From: UBA7446 sp024639165
Lineage (GTDB): Bacteria; Bacteroidota; Bacteroidia; Flavobacteriales; Flavobacteriaceae
Length of the DNA stretch: 64,000 nucleotides
Direction: 5' to 3'
Assembly: GCA_024639165.1 (NCBI GenBank)
Contig: JAHEIX010000003.1
Location: forward strand, 124,001-188,000
Below the pieces are notes generated by a model. The model worked only from the letters and a program-made list of their open reading frames with translations, searched no databases and was not told where the DNA came from. Shown one piece after another: positions 34,720 through 43,325 of this stretch. The position numbers and the translations under genes are program-made. Numbering within the stretch: the stretch's first letter is position 1; every line of letters starts with the position of its first letter.

Positions 34720-35838
34720 TTAATTATTGAGCATTACAGGCATAACCAGCATGGTAACTTGCTCTCCTTCATCCAACCCGTCTACAGGTGTAATGATCCC
34801 CGCTCTATTTGGAAGGGAAAGCTCTAACTGAATTTCATCAGAACTTAAGTTGCTCAACATTTCTGTGAGGAAGCGCGCATTAAAGCCTATTTGCATATCA
34901 TCCCCTTGGAAAGAGCACGTAAGGCGTTCTTCGGCTTTGTTGCTGTAGTCAATGTCTTCAGCAGAAATATGAAGCTCTGCACCGGCAATACGCAAACGGA
35001 TTTGATGTGTTGTTTTGTTTGAAAAGATGCTTACCCTTTTGACGGTGTTTAAAAGTTGCACACGGTTAATGCTCATCACATTGGGATTCTCTTTTGGAAT
35101 AACGGCTTCGTAATTCGGATATTTTCCATCTATGAGCCTACAGATCACTACGGTGTCATCAAAAGAAAACTGAACGTTACTGCTGTTGTAATTTACCGTC
35201 ACATCCTCTTCGCTTCCAACTAGGACTGATTTAAGCAGGTTTAAGGGTTTCTTGGGCATGATAAACTCTGCGGTTTCAGGTGCAACCACGTCTGTTCTTT
35301 CATACTTTACTAATTTGTGCGCATCGGTGGCAACAAATGTCATTCCGCTAGAAGACAGCTGAAAAAACACACCACTCATAACAGGACGCAAATCGTCATT
35401 CCCGCTAGCGAAGATGGTATTGTTGATGGCTGTTGCCAAGGTATCACCTTGTATGGTCAGGCTTGAAGCATCCACAACGTCAGCAGCTTGTGGGTATTCA
35501 TCCGCATTGGCATAAGCTAGAGCATATTTCCCTTGTTCAGAACTGATTTCAAGTGTGTTGTTATCTGCTTGTGAAAACGTTAAGGGTTGCTCTGGAAATG
35601 TCTTTACCGTATCGAGTAAAAGTCTTGCAGGCACGGCTAGTTTTCCTTCACTTGTAGATTCTACTTTTATGGTAGCACTAATCGTTGTTTCGAGATCGGT
35701 GGCCGTAATTTTAAGTTGTTGGGGTGCTAATTCAAACAGCACATGATCCAAGATCGGCAGTGTGTTACTTGTGTTTAAAACGCCACTTAGGGTTTGCAGT
35801 TGGCGTTGTAGTTGTGTACTTGATACAATGAAGTTCAT
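34720..35838 (-). CDS. dnaN: DNA polymerase III beta subunit (sliding clamp)
   Basis: Ring-shaped processivity factor that tethers polymerases to DNA. The 372-residue protein shows the three repeated clamp domains (about 1-120, 128-245, 247-370). It opens with MNFIVSSTQLQRQLQTLSGVL and ends with TMLVMPVM, the conserved C-terminal part of the protein-binding pocket. It is not next to dnaA or gyrB here, a common loss of linkage in Bacteroidota. A -7 box at 35859-35866 gives a predicted 16-nt leader. Confidence 0.96.
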   Translation of the reverse strand: MNFIVSSTQLQRQLQTLSGVLNTSNTLPILDHVLFELAPQQLKITATDLETTISATIKVESTSEGKLAVPARLLLDTVKTFPEQPLTFSQADNNTLEISSEQGKYALAYANADEYPQAADVVDASSLTIQGDTLATAINNTIFASGNDDLRPVMSGVFFQLSSSGMTFVATDAHKLVKYERTDVVAPETAEFIMPKKPLNLLKSVLVGSEEDVTVNYNSSNVQFSFDDTVVICRLIDGKYPNYEAVIPKENPNVMSINRVQLLNTVKRVSIFSNKTTHQIRLRIAGAELHISAEDIDYSNKAEERLTCSFQGDDMQIGFNARFLTEMLSNLSSDEIQLELSLPNRAGIITPVDGLDEGEQVTMLVMPVMLNN

Positions 35839-35858
35839 GTTCTAATTGTCTTTACTTA

Positions 35859-35866
35859 CAAATATA
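35859..35866 (-). promoter_or_regulatory. -7 promoter box of dnaN
   Basis: TATATTTG on the minus strand, 20 bases before the dnaN ATG, matches TAnnTTTG. A TTTG further upstream is spaced 24 bases away, somewhat long for a -33 element. Confidence 0.5.
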
Positions 35867-35905
35867 TTGTTTACGCAGGCTTTCCTAAAACAAATTTATC
35901 AACAG

Positions 35906-36730
35906 CTAGGCATCATTTATGAACGCAACTCGTATAGGGTCAAGGTATGAAAGGCCGAAAAGTGTGCTTGCACCACCGCCATAGTTCGGGCTTCCTTTAA
36001 ACACGGCAAGTTCTAAGTGTCCTTGAGAATTAAAAAGGGCGAGTTTTTTTCCTGATTCCTCTCGTTGCGCCTTGGGTTTGTCATAGCGAATGGCCTCGTG
36101 ATAATCGTTAACTATTTCTTTAAAATCATGGTTTCGTGCATGGATAACAAAGGCGCGATTTCTTCCAACTTTTTCAAATAGTTGTTTGGTAATGTTGGTA
36201 ACTATATTTCCAAACCTGTCTATATGCAACACATGTCCCTGTATTTCGTTGCCTTTGGGGTGTACGGATGGCATATGCTGTGTGAGTTGCTTGAGGGTAG
36301 TGATGGGAGTGCCAATAACACTTAGCGCACCACCGCGATGAATATGGGCTATAGCTTCAACGCCACGTGCTTGGTTGGTGTTGTTAGAGGCCTTAAGCGC
36401 AATAGCCTTGGTGGGTTTTAATTCAGGTTCCAATAAGGACAAAAACCCATTATCTGCACAAACAAAAAAATGATCGTTTAGCTCTGCAACTATAAGGTCT
36501 TGCTCAGGGGTTTGGTTAAAGTTTATGCCCACAAAGTGAATGCTTCCTTGGGGGAAACTGCGATAAACAGCTCCCAAAACATAGGCTGCTTGAATAATGT
36601 GAAAGGGTTCAATAAGGTGGGATACGTCTATTATTTCTGGGGCTTCCAACTGGTTATAAAGCTGTGCCTTTAATGATGACACATATGCATCTTGAAGACC
36701 AAAATCAGTAGTTAGCGTAATAAGTGGCAT
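35906..36730 (-). CDS. DUF62-family SAM hydrolase (SAM hydroxide adenosyltransferase)
   Basis: This 274-residue protein belongs to the DUF62/chlorinase-fluorinase fold. The N-terminal ITLTTDFGLQDAYVSSLKA with the conserved Asp, the DVSHLIEPFHIIQAAYVL segment and the C-terminal domain with HVLHIDRFGNIVTNI are typical. Family members studied hydrolyse S-adenosylmethionine to adenosine and methionine; the halogenases lack features of this larger hydrolase group. It is cytoplasmic. The gene is divergent from phoH, and its leader contains a long imperfect hairpin. Physiological purpose of SAM hydrolysis is not settled. Confidence 0.88.
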   Translation of the reverse strand: MPLITLTTDFGLQDAYVSSLKAQLYNQLEAPEIIDVSHLIEPFHIIQAAYVLGAVYRSFPQGSIHFVGINFNQTPEQDLIVAELNDHFFVCADNGFLSLLEPELKPTKAIALKASNNTNQARGVEAIAHIHRGGALSVIGTPITTLKQLTQHMPSVHPKGNEIQGHVLHIDRFGNIVTNITKQLFEKVGRNRAFVIHARNHDFKEIVNDYHEAIRYDKPKAQREESGKKLALFNSQGHLELAVFKGSPNYGGGASTLFGLSYLDPIRVAFINDA

Positions 36731-36747
36731 TTTAATAACCTTATCTT

Positions 36748-36775
36748 AATTCAGCAATCTAAAAATTGCTTAATT
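36748..36775. repeat. Inverted repeat in the DUF62/phoH intergenic region
   Basis: Arms AATTCAGCAAT and ATTGCTTAATT pair over 10 of 11 positions around a 6-base loop. It lies in the transcribed leader of the SAM hydrolase gene and upstream of phoH. It may be an operator or an RNA hairpin. There is no G+C-rich stem, so an intrinsic terminator is unlikely. Confidence 0.5.
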
Positions 36776-36782
36776 TTGATTA

Positions 36783-36790
36783 CAAAGTTA
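36783..36790 (-). promoter_or_regulatory. -7 promoter box of the SAM hydrolase gene
   Basis: TAACTTTG on the minus strand matches TAnnTTTG and predicts a start near 36778. The leader of about 48 nt would begin with the inverted repeat at 36748-36775. Confidence 0.4.
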
Positions 36791-36833
36791 CCAAAAAAGC
36801 AGCCCATGTGGTTTAAATTTTAAAAAGACACAT

Positions 36834-37790
36834 TTGAACGAAATTACAATCGAACTTGCCGAGGTCAATCCTACGGAATTCTATGGCGGGAAAAGCAACA
36901 AAAACGTTGCCCTACTAAAGAAGTACTTCCCTAAAATCAAAATTGTTGTGCGTGGCAACAAAATCACAGCCTTTGGTGAAGAGGAGTTGTTGGAGCACTT
37001 TGAGAAACAAGTGGATAGGTTGGTGATGCACTACGGAAAATACAATGCTCTCGATGACGATACAGTGCTCAATATTCTTCAAAGCGAAGAAGACGATTCT
37101 TTTGGTTTAGATCCAGAAGACAATAAAGTAATTCTTCATGGTGTGGGAGGTAAAATCATCAAAGCCAAAACCCTTAACCAAGCTAGGTTGGTTGCTGCCA
37201 TGGCTAAAAACGATATGGTTTTTGCAGTTGGTCCAGCTGGAACAGGTAAAACCTACACGGGTGTGGCATTAGCTGTAAAGGCACTAAAAAACAAACAGGT
37301 TAAACGCATTATACTTACACGTCCCGCTGTTGAAGCTGGCGAAAATCTCGGCTTCTTACCTGGTGATTTAAAAGAAAAGTTAGATCCCTATATGCAGCCC
37401 TTGTACGATGCCTTGCGCGATATGATACCTGCTGAAAAGTTGGAGCACTATATTGAAAATGGTATAATACAGATTGCTCCCATGGCTTTTATGCGGGGGA
37501 GAACCCTCGACGATGCTTTTGTCATTCTGGATGAAGCACAAAACACCACCCATAATCAAATGAAGATGTTTTTGACGCGTATGGGTAAAAATGCCAAGTT
37601 TATGATTACTGGAGATCCAGGTCAAATTGATTTACCAAGACGTGTTATTTCAGGGCTTAAAGAAGCTATTCTGGTATTGGGTAGTTTAAAGGGAATAGGG
37701 ATGATTTATCTAGATGATAAAGATGTTATCCGTCACAGATTGGTCAAACAAGTTATCGAGGCCTACAAACAAACAGAGCATCACAACTAA
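36834..37790 (+). CDS. PhoH-like ATPase
   Basis: This 318-residue PhoH-family protein has an N-terminal region (1-115) with a KH-like nucleic-acid binding segment around KIKIVVRGNKITAFG. A P-loop domain follows, with Walker A GPAGTGKT near residue 133 and Walker B FVILDEAQNTT. PhoH proteins are linked to RNA metabolism and phosphate starvation, but the reaction is not firmly known. The best start is the TTG at 36834, because no ATG lies before the conserved N-terminus. Its stop overlaps the purC ATG by one base, so the two are cotranscribed. Confidence 0.9.
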   Translation: MNEITIELAEVNPTEFYGGKSNKNVALLKKYFPKIKIVVRGNKITAFGEEELLEHFEKQVDRLVMHYGKYNALDDDTVLNILQSEEDDSFGLDPEDNKVILHGVGGKIIKAKTLNQARLVAAMAKNDMVFAVGPAGTGKTYTGVALAVKALKNKQVKRIILTRPAVEAGENLGFLPGDLKEKLDPYMQPLYDALRDMIPAEKLEHYIENGIIQIAPMAFMRGRTLDDAFVILDEAQNTTHNQMKMFLTRMGKNAKFMITGDPGQIDLPRRVISGLKEAILVLGSLKGIGMIYLDDKDVIRHRLVKQVIEAYKQTEHHN

Positions 37791-38743
37791 TGCCTATGCA
37801 AACCATCATGCAGTCGGACTTGCAACTTAAGGGTTGTAAAAGTAAATACAACGGGAAAGTCAGAGAGGTTTACCATTTGGAAGATGATACCTTGGTTATG
37901 GTAGCCAGCGATCGCCTTTCTGCCTTTGATGTGGTGATGCCGAAGGGAATTCCATACAAAGGACAGATTTTAAACCAAATAGCTGCCCACATGCTTGAGG
38001 CTACAACCGATATCGTGCCTAACTGGTTAGAAGCAGTGCCTGACCCAAACATTGCCGTTGGCAAAGCGTGTACGCCTCTTAAGGTCGAAATGGTGATCAG
38101 GGGATATTTAGCAGGTCATGCGGCGCGCGAATACGCCTTGGGAAAACGCTTGTTATGCGGTTCTCCTATGCCAGAAGGTATGCGTGAAAACGATGCGTTT
38201 CCAGAACCCATTATCACGCCCGCAACCAAAGCCGAGCAAGGCGATCATGATGAAGATATTACACCTGAAGAATTGGTGGCACGCAACATCGTTACTCAAG
38301 AAGAATACCAGCAATTAGCTGCGTATACCAGGGCGTTATTTAAGCGAGGTACCGAAATGGCTGCCAAGCAAGGATTGATTTTGGTAGACACCAAATATGA
38401 GTTTGGAAAAGATAAGCAAGGAAACATAGTACTGATTGATGAAATTCACACACCCGATTCGTCTCGCTATTTCTATGCCGATGGATATGAAGCACGTCAG
38501 AATGAAGGAACGCCACAACGTCAGCTTTCGAAAGAGTTTGTGCGTCGTTGGCTTCTTGAGCACGGTTTTCAAGGGCTTGAAGGACAAACGCCTCCCGAAA
38601 TGACAGCGGCATATATCGCAACGGTTTCTGAGCGTTATATAGAGCTTTATGAGCACATAACGGGAAAGAAATTTATAAAAGCTGATTTTTCGGATGTTGC
38701 GACTAGAATGCAACGTAACCTAGATCTATATTTCCAGTCCTAG
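37790..38743 (+). CDS. purC: Phosphoribosylaminoimidazole-succinocarboxamide synthase
   Basis: SAICAR synthase of purine synthesis: joins CAIR and aspartate with ATP. It opens with GKVREVY and MVASDRLSAFDVVMPKGIPYKG. The substrate-binding VEMVIRGYLAGHAA and LVDTKYEFG, and the DEIHTPDSSRY motif with catalytic Asp and Glu, are intact. At 317 residues it is the longer form seen in Bacteroidota and yeast rather than the 237-residue E. coli type. A second ATG lies two codons downstream of the chosen one. The 3' end overlaps convergent miaA by 18 bases. Confidence 0.96.
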   Translation: MPMQTIMQSDLQLKGCKSKYNGKVREVYHLEDDTLVMVASDRLSAFDVVMPKGIPYKGQILNQIAAHMLEATTDIVPNWLEAVPDPNIAVGKACTPLKVEMVIRGYLAGHAAREYALGKRLLCGSPMPEGMRENDAFPEPIITPATKAEQGDHDEDITPEELVARNIVTQEEYQQLAAYTRALFKRGTEMAAKQGLILVDTKYEFGKDKQGNIVLIDEIHTPDSSRYFYADGYEARQNEGTPQRQLSKEFVRRWLLEHGFQGLEGQTPPEMTAAYIATVSERYIELYEHITGKKFIKADFSDVATRMQRNLDLYFQS

Positions 38744-39634
38744 TTGACTAACTAATGCTGCATTTACTGCAGTATCATAAGAAAGCTTATGTGTGCAAGG
38801 ATGGTTTCTAAGCCACGTGAGTTGTCGCTTTGCAAATCTTCTGGTATTGGTTTTGATGTCTTCAACAGCTTCTTCCAAACCTTGTTTTCCCTCAAAATAC
38901 CGAAATAACTCTCTGTAGCCCACTGTTTGCAGGGCGTTGAGGTGTTTGTATGGATATAGTGCTTTGGCTTCGGCAACCAAGCCCTTTTCAATCATGATGT
39001 CAACACGCTTATTGATGTTGTCGTACAGTTGTTTTCTGGGCATGCAAATCTCAATGCTTAAGCTTTCAAAGTCTCTTTGTTCTTTGTTTTGCCCTAAGAA
39101 GGAAGAGTAGGGCTTGCCCGCAACCGAGCATATATGCAAGGCGCGTAACAATCGCACGTGATTATTTAGGTCAACAGTTTGAAAATAATCGGGATCTAAT
39201 TTTTGAAGCGCTTGCTGTAAATGGTTGATTCCTTTGTGTTCATATGCTAATTGCCACTGGTCTTTTATTTCCTCAGCTACTTCTGGAAATGTGTCTAGCC
39301 CATGCATTACGGCATTGTTATACAGGTTAGAGCCGCCAACCATAACCACAACAGGATGTTCTTTATGGTATTTTTTGAGCAGTGATAATGCGTCTTTTTC
39401 AAAATCACCAACGCTGTAGGAATCGTGTATGCTTAAATGCTGTATAAAATCGTGTTTTACCCCTTGTTGTTCCGCTATTGACGGAACGGCGGTACCAATG
39501 TACATTTCGCTGTAAAACTGTCTGGCATCACTGGACAGTACGGGACAGTTTAATTGCTTGGCTAACGCAACTGCAAACGAAGTTTTTCCCACTGCAGTAG
39601 GTCCTGAAATAACAATAAGCTTATGCTTTTTCAT
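38726..39634 (-). CDS. miaA: tRNA dimethylallyltransferase
   Basis: Adds a dimethylallyl group to N6 of A37 in tRNAs reading U-starting codons. The P-loop ISGPTAVGKTSFAVAL is at the N-terminus and the substrate-binding SSDARQFYSEMYIGTA follows. GGSNLYNNAVMHGL and the C-terminal TRRFAKRQLTWLRNH motif are family hallmarks. The length of 302 residues is normal. It is the last gene of the operon Gfo/Idh-yggS-exonuclease-miaA; its ATG overlaps the upstream gene by 14 bases. Confidence 0.96.
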   Translation of the reverse strand: MKKHKLIVISGPTAVGKTSFAVALAKQLNCPVLSSDARQFYSEMYIGTAVPSIAEQQGVKHDFIQHLSIHDSYSVGDFEKDALSLLKKYHKEHPVVVMVGGSNLYNNAVMHGLDTFPEVAEEIKDQWQLAYEHKGINHLQQALQKLDPDYFQTVDLNNHVRLLRALHICSVAGKPYSSFLGQNKEQRDFESLSIEICMPRKQLYDNINKRVDIMIEKGLVAEAKALYPYKHLNALQTVGYRELFRYFEGKQGLEEAVEDIKTNTRRFAKRQLTWLRNHPCTHKLSYDTAVNAALVSQLGLEI

Positions 39635-40994
39635 TTAAATCAATCACTTGTTTTACTTTGTTTTTTCTAATAAATGATTGCAGTATATGTCGTGCAGCTC
39701 GAGAATTTTTCATGGGTGTAATGATGGTTTTCACCATATCCAAATTATTAATCTGATAATTTAAATCAGCGTACCCAAAACCTTTATATTCAGTATTTTG
39801 TATAAGTATAATACTCCGCTCATCATGACTACGTCCCTTGTCAACTATCAATAAATTAGGTGAAGAAAAGCGCAACTGATCGATGCAATTCTGTACACGC
39901 TCGTTATAGAGCTCGACAGCTTCCTTTTCTGCACAGGCACCTAAACATTTGTTGATCTCAACATCTGAGCACGCTTCCTTGGGAGATTCAAGTCCTACGT
40001 ACTTTAAGCAGAGTGTGTATTTGTGTGCAAAGAAATAGAGTGTTTTCCTTGCATTGCTTAGATTCTTAAAGGTTGTGATGTAGTTTGTTCCATCCTCTGC
40101 ATGAACAATCCGTAAAAGACGATACCCTTTACTGTTCACTACTTCTTGCAGGCCAAATCGAATACGATCATTCTTGTGTACTCTGTTGTGCTTGGGTTTG
40201 TGTAGCTGTATCTCGTCAATTTCTTTTAATAGGGCTATCAATTCACTCCCCGTTTCTTCAGTACTTACGCTATGCGTTTCGAGCTGTATTTTTAAAGCCT
40301 TTCTGCTCTTCCCTGTAAAATGTTGATTGACACGCTTGCGCATGTTAAGACTTTTGCCAATATAAATTACATCTCCTTTTTGGTTATGCAAATAATAAAC
40401 CCCTGTAACAGGTTTGACTTGTTCCATAATGGCTTGGAACTTACGTGCTACTTTGTCTTGGTCTTTTGTTCGAAGTACTTCTTTGACTATGGTTTTTTTG
40501 CTGTCTTTGTCTAACAATAGTTTCAGCAGTTTTACAGTTGCGCGTGCATCTCCTGCAGCACGATGTCTATCGCTAAGTGGAATACCCAATGCCCTTACGA
40601 GCTTTCCCAATTTGTAGGACGCTTGTTCGGGAATGAGTTTTTTTGATAAGGCAACAGTGCATAGGGTAGGACGCTCATAGACAAACCCCAACCTGTTAAA
40701 TTCGGTGCAAAGCATTCTGTAGTCAAAGCTAGCATTGTGTGCGACTAAGGTGCAGCCTTCTGTTATTTCAATAATACGCTTGGCTATTTCGTAGAACTTT
40801 GGTGCATTCCGCAGCATTTTTTCGTTAATCCCTGTGAGTTGTACTACAAAAGGTTGAATGGGTCGTTCAGGGTTGACTAAGCTGATAAACTGATCCTCAA
40901 TTTTAGTTCCATCAAACTTAAAAATGGCAATTTCTGTTATGCCCTCTTCGTTATATTTGCCCCCTGTAGTTTCGACGTCAACAACTGCGTACAT
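39621..40994 (-). CDS. DEDDh exonuclease fused to GIY-YIG (UvrC-like) nuclease
   Basis: This 457-residue two-nuclease protein starts with a DnaQ/epsilon-like 3'-5' exonuclease domain (about 1-170). Acidic residues are Asp6 and Glu8 in VVDVETTGG, followed by AHNASFDYRML and the DRHRAAGDAR motif. A GIY-YIG endonuclease domain follows (about 195-275; GVYYLHNQKGDVIYIGKSLNMRKRV), then a cysteine-containing UvrC-like region around residues 340-360. The layout resembles the Cho/UvrC-like fusions known in Bacteroidota and Actinobacteria, presumed DNA repair nucleases. It ends inside miaA and starts 5 bases after yggS. Confidence 0.9.
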   Translation of the reverse strand: MYAVVDVETTGGKYNEEGITEIAIFKFDGTKIEDQFISLVNPERPIQPFVVQLTGINEKMLRNAPKFYEIAKRIIEITEGCTLVAHNASFDYRMLCTEFNRLGFVYERPTLCTVALSKKLIPEQASYKLGKLVRALGIPLSDRHRAAGDARATVKLLKLLLDKDSKKTIVKEVLRTKDQDKVARKFQAIMEQVKPVTGVYYLHNQKGDVIYIGKSLNMRKRVNQHFTGKSRKALKIQLETHSVSTEETGSELIALLKEIDEIQLHKPKHNRVHKNDRIRFGLQEVVNSKGYRLLRIVHAEDGTNYITTFKNLSNARKTLYFFAHKYTLCLKYVGLESPKEACSDVEINKCLGACAEKEAVELYNERVQNCIDQLRFSSPNLLIVDKGRSHDERSIILIQNTEYKGFGYADLNYQINNLDMVKTIITPMKNSRAARHILQSFIRKNKVKQVIDLNEKA

Positions 40995-40999
40995 AGCTC

Positions 41000-41641
41000 C
41001 TAATTTCTACTTCCAAAGATTAGACTCCCCACACGTATCATAGTACTTCCTAGGCTAACTGCAAGTTTGTAATCATTGCTCATGCCCATTGATAGGGTAG
41101 TCCAATTATTGGATGCCTGATGCTTGTTGTAGAAATCTTGAAGTCCACTAAATTCTGATGTGAGTTGTGCGTTGTTGTCGGTATAGCTGGCCATACCCAT
41201 TAATCCTGTAATGCGTACACTTTCAAGGGTATTAGCTTTCGAAAGTATGGCTTCAGCTTCTGCATATGAAAAACCAAACTTGGTAGATTCTTCTGCAATA
41301 TGAATTTGAAGCAGCACATCAATAACCCGGTTGTTTTTGGCACCTTGTTTGTTGATTTCATTAAGCAATCGCTCGCTGTCTACTCCGTGAATGAGGTGTA
41401 CAAAGGGCGCAATATATTTAACCTTATTTCGCTGAAGGTGACCAATCATATGCCAACGTATATCCTTTGGGAGTGTTTCGTGTTTTTGACAAAGCTCCTG
41501 CACCTTATTTTCCCCAAAGTCCAAATGTCCCGCTTCATATGCCTGTTGAATGGCATCAACCGGCTTTGTTTTGGATACTGCCACAACGGTTACTGCAGCA
41601 GGCACATCGTCTTTTAATTGCTTTAGGTTTGCTACAATCAT
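41000..41641 (-). CDS. YggS-family PLP homeostasis protein
   Basis: A 213-residue single TIM-barrel PLP protein of the YggS/PROSC family. The PLP Lys lies in VAVSKTKP near residue 24, followed by the conserved DFGENKVQE, WHMIGHLQRNK and the C-terminal SMGMSNDYKLAVSLGSTMIRVGSLIFG. These proteins have no known catalytic reaction and help balance free pyridoxal phosphate and amino/keto acid pools. It overlaps the upstream oxidoreductase by 4 bases. Confidence 0.94.
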   Translation of the reverse strand: MIVANLKQLKDDVPAAVTVVAVSKTKPVDAIQQAYEAGHLDFGENKVQELCQKHETLPKDIRWHMIGHLQRNKVKYIAPFVHLIHGVDSERLLNEINKQGAKNNRVIDVLLQIHIAEESTKFGFSYAEAEAILSKANTLESVRITGLMGMASYTDNNAQLTSEFSGLQDFYNKHQASNNWTTLSMGMSNDYKLAVSLGSTMIRVGSLIFGSRN

Positions 41642-42621
41642 GCAGATGACTTTTCAACAAGCGCAGTTATTTGTAGCGCAACGTCAAGGGCATTTTTACC
41701 CTGTTCAAGCGGTACGATAACTGCTGTATTAGTAAGGATGGCATCGGCAAAGCATTCCAATTCCATTAAGATGGCGTTGACCTCTGGTATTTTAGGGTTG
41801 TCAAAAAATACACGCTTTTTCTTGCCTTGTGCGTTTTCCAATACCATATCAAAATCACCAACATTTTCGGGTGCATTTTCCATTTTAACCACTTCAGCAC
41901 TTTTGCTAAAATAATCTACGGAGATATAGGCGTCTTTTTGGAAAAAGCGGGCCTTACGCATATTTTTAAGCGAGATTCTACTGGCTGTTAGGTTGGCAAC
42001 ACAACCATTTTCAAACTCAATTCTAGCATTTGCTATATCTGGCGTTTCACTGATGATGGCAACGCCACTCGCTGAAATTGCAGACACTTCCGAATCCACC
42101 AAACTCAACACCGTATCAATATCGTGTATCATCAAATCCAAAACAACAGGCACATCGGTACCTCTGGGATTGAATTCTGCCAATCGGTGGGTTTCAATAA
42201 ACATGCTATCGTTGATGTCATCCTTGACAGCTAAAAAAGCAGGATTAAATCGCTCCACATGCCCCACTTGACCCAGCACTTGATGCTTTTTTGCAAGTGC
42301 AATCAGTTCATTTGCCTCGTCTACCGTCTGGGTGATGGGTTTTTCCAGAAAGACGTGCTTTCCCATTTCGATGGCTTTTTTTGCCAATTTATGGTGGTAT
42401 AGCGTTGGCGTAACGATATCTACTACCTCGACAGCAGCAATCAATTCTTCTTCAGAATCAAAGGCTTTAAAGCTGTATTCATCTGATATTGTATTACGAA
42501 CTTCTGGACTGGGGTCGTAAAAACCTACTAAATCGAATTTTTCTGACTGGTTCAATAATCGAAGGTGTATTTTTCCTAAGTGGCCTGCACCAAGTACACC
42601 TGCTTTTAGTGTTTTGCTCAT
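41638..42621 (-). CDS. Gfo/Idh/MocA-family oxidoreductase
   Basis: A 327-residue NAD(P)-dependent dehydrogenase. The Rossmann motif GVLGAGHLGKIHLRLL is at the N-terminus, the EKPIT motif with the family's cofactor Lys follows near residue 95, and the C-terminal half is the usual alpha/beta dimer domain. The substrate is not readable; sugars or sugar derivatives are typical. It is the first gene of a four-gene operon with yggS, the nuclease fusion and miaA. The operon promoter lies 5 bases from the ATG, divergent from pcm. Confidence 0.87.
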   Translation of the reverse strand: MSKTLKAGVLGAGHLGKIHLRLLNQSEKFDLVGFYDPSPEVRNTISDEYSFKAFDSEEELIAAVEVVDIVTPTLYHHKLAKKAIEMGKHVFLEKPITQTVDEANELIALAKKHQVLGQVGHVERFNPAFLAVKDDINDSMFIETHRLAEFNPRGTDVPVVLDLMIHDIDTVLSLVDSEVSAISASGVAIISETPDIANARIEFENGCVANLTASRISLKNMRKARFFQKDAYISVDYFSKSAEVVKMENAPENVGDFDMVLENAQGKKKRVFFDNPKIPEVNAILMELECFADAILTNTAVIVPLEQGKNALDVALQITALVEKSSA

Positions 42622-42625
42622 ACTA

Positions 42626-42633
42626 CAAATGTA
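42626..42633 (-). promoter_or_regulatory. -7 promoter box of the Gfo/Idh-yggS-miaA operon
   Basis: TACATTTG on the minus strand matches TAnnTTTG and ends only 4 bases before the ATG at 42621. A start point 4-6 bases past the box would fall on or next to the ATG, predicting a leaderless mRNA. Confidence 0.5.
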
Positions 42634-42667
42634 ACAAGTTTAGGCGGTGGCTAGCCGTATGATTTTG

Positions 42668-42675
42668 TATTTTTG
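42668..42675 (+). promoter_or_regulatory. -7 promoter box of pcm
   Basis: TATTTTTG matches TAnnTTTG and ends 5 bases before the pcm ATG at 42681, again predicting a leaderless message. It faces the divergent box at 42626-42633. Confidence 0.45.
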
Positions 42676-42680
42676 AAGAT

Positions 42681-43325
42681 ATGAGGGAAGATACGACCAA
42701 ACATCAAGGAAGACGTCGTCAGTTGATCGAAATATTAAAGGATAAAGGAATCAACGATAAGGCTGTTTTAAAAGCCATTGGCGCCATACCTCGCCACTTG
42801 TTTATGGACAGTAGTTTTGAAGATCATGCCTATCAAGACAAGGCATTTCCTATAGGTGCTGACCAAACCATATCACAGCCTTATACCGTAGCCTTTCAAA
42901 GCCAGCAACTCGCCGTTTTACCAGGGACTAAAGTCTTGGAGATTGGCACCGGTTCAGGATATCAAACAGCTGTACTGTGTCATATGGGGGCAGAGGTCTA
43001 TTCTATTGAGCGACAGCACGAACTGTTTCGTACAAGCCTAAAAAGATTACCTGCACTTGGGTTTAAAGCTAAGAAACTCATTTTTGGAGATGGCTACAAG
43101 GGGTTTGCTGAAAAAGCACCTTTTGATCGAATTATTGTCACCGCAGGTGCGCCATTTATCCCCGAAGCCTTATTGGCACAATTGGCCGTTGGTGGTAAAA
43201 TGGTTATACCTGTTGGAGAAAAAAATCAAAAGATGACTGTCATTACACGCACCTCAGATGCTGATTTTGAACAATTGGTACTTGGAGATTTTAGATTTGT
43301 TCCCTTGTTGGGAGATAAAAATTAA
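42681..43325 (+). CDS. pcm: Protein-L-isoaspartate O-methyltransferase
   Basis: SAM-dependent repair enzyme that methylates L-isoaspartyl residues in damaged proteins. ADQTISQPYTVAF (substrate loop), the SAM motif VLEIGTGSGYQTAVL and DRIIVTAGAPFIPEALLAQL are present. The length of 214 residues is typical. It is cytoplasmic. The stop codon overlaps that of convergent smpB by 4 bases. Confidence 0.94.
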   Translation: MREDTTKHQGRRRQLIEILKDKGINDKAVLKAIGAIPRHLFMDSSFEDHAYQDKAFPIGADQTISQPYTVAFQSQQLAVLPGTKVLEIGTGSGYQTAVLCHMGAEVYSIERQHELFRTSLKRLPALGFKAKKLIFGDGYKGFAEKAPFDRIIVTAGAPFIPEALLAQLAVGGKMVIPVGEKNQKMTVITRTSDADFEQLVLGDFRFVPLLGDKN

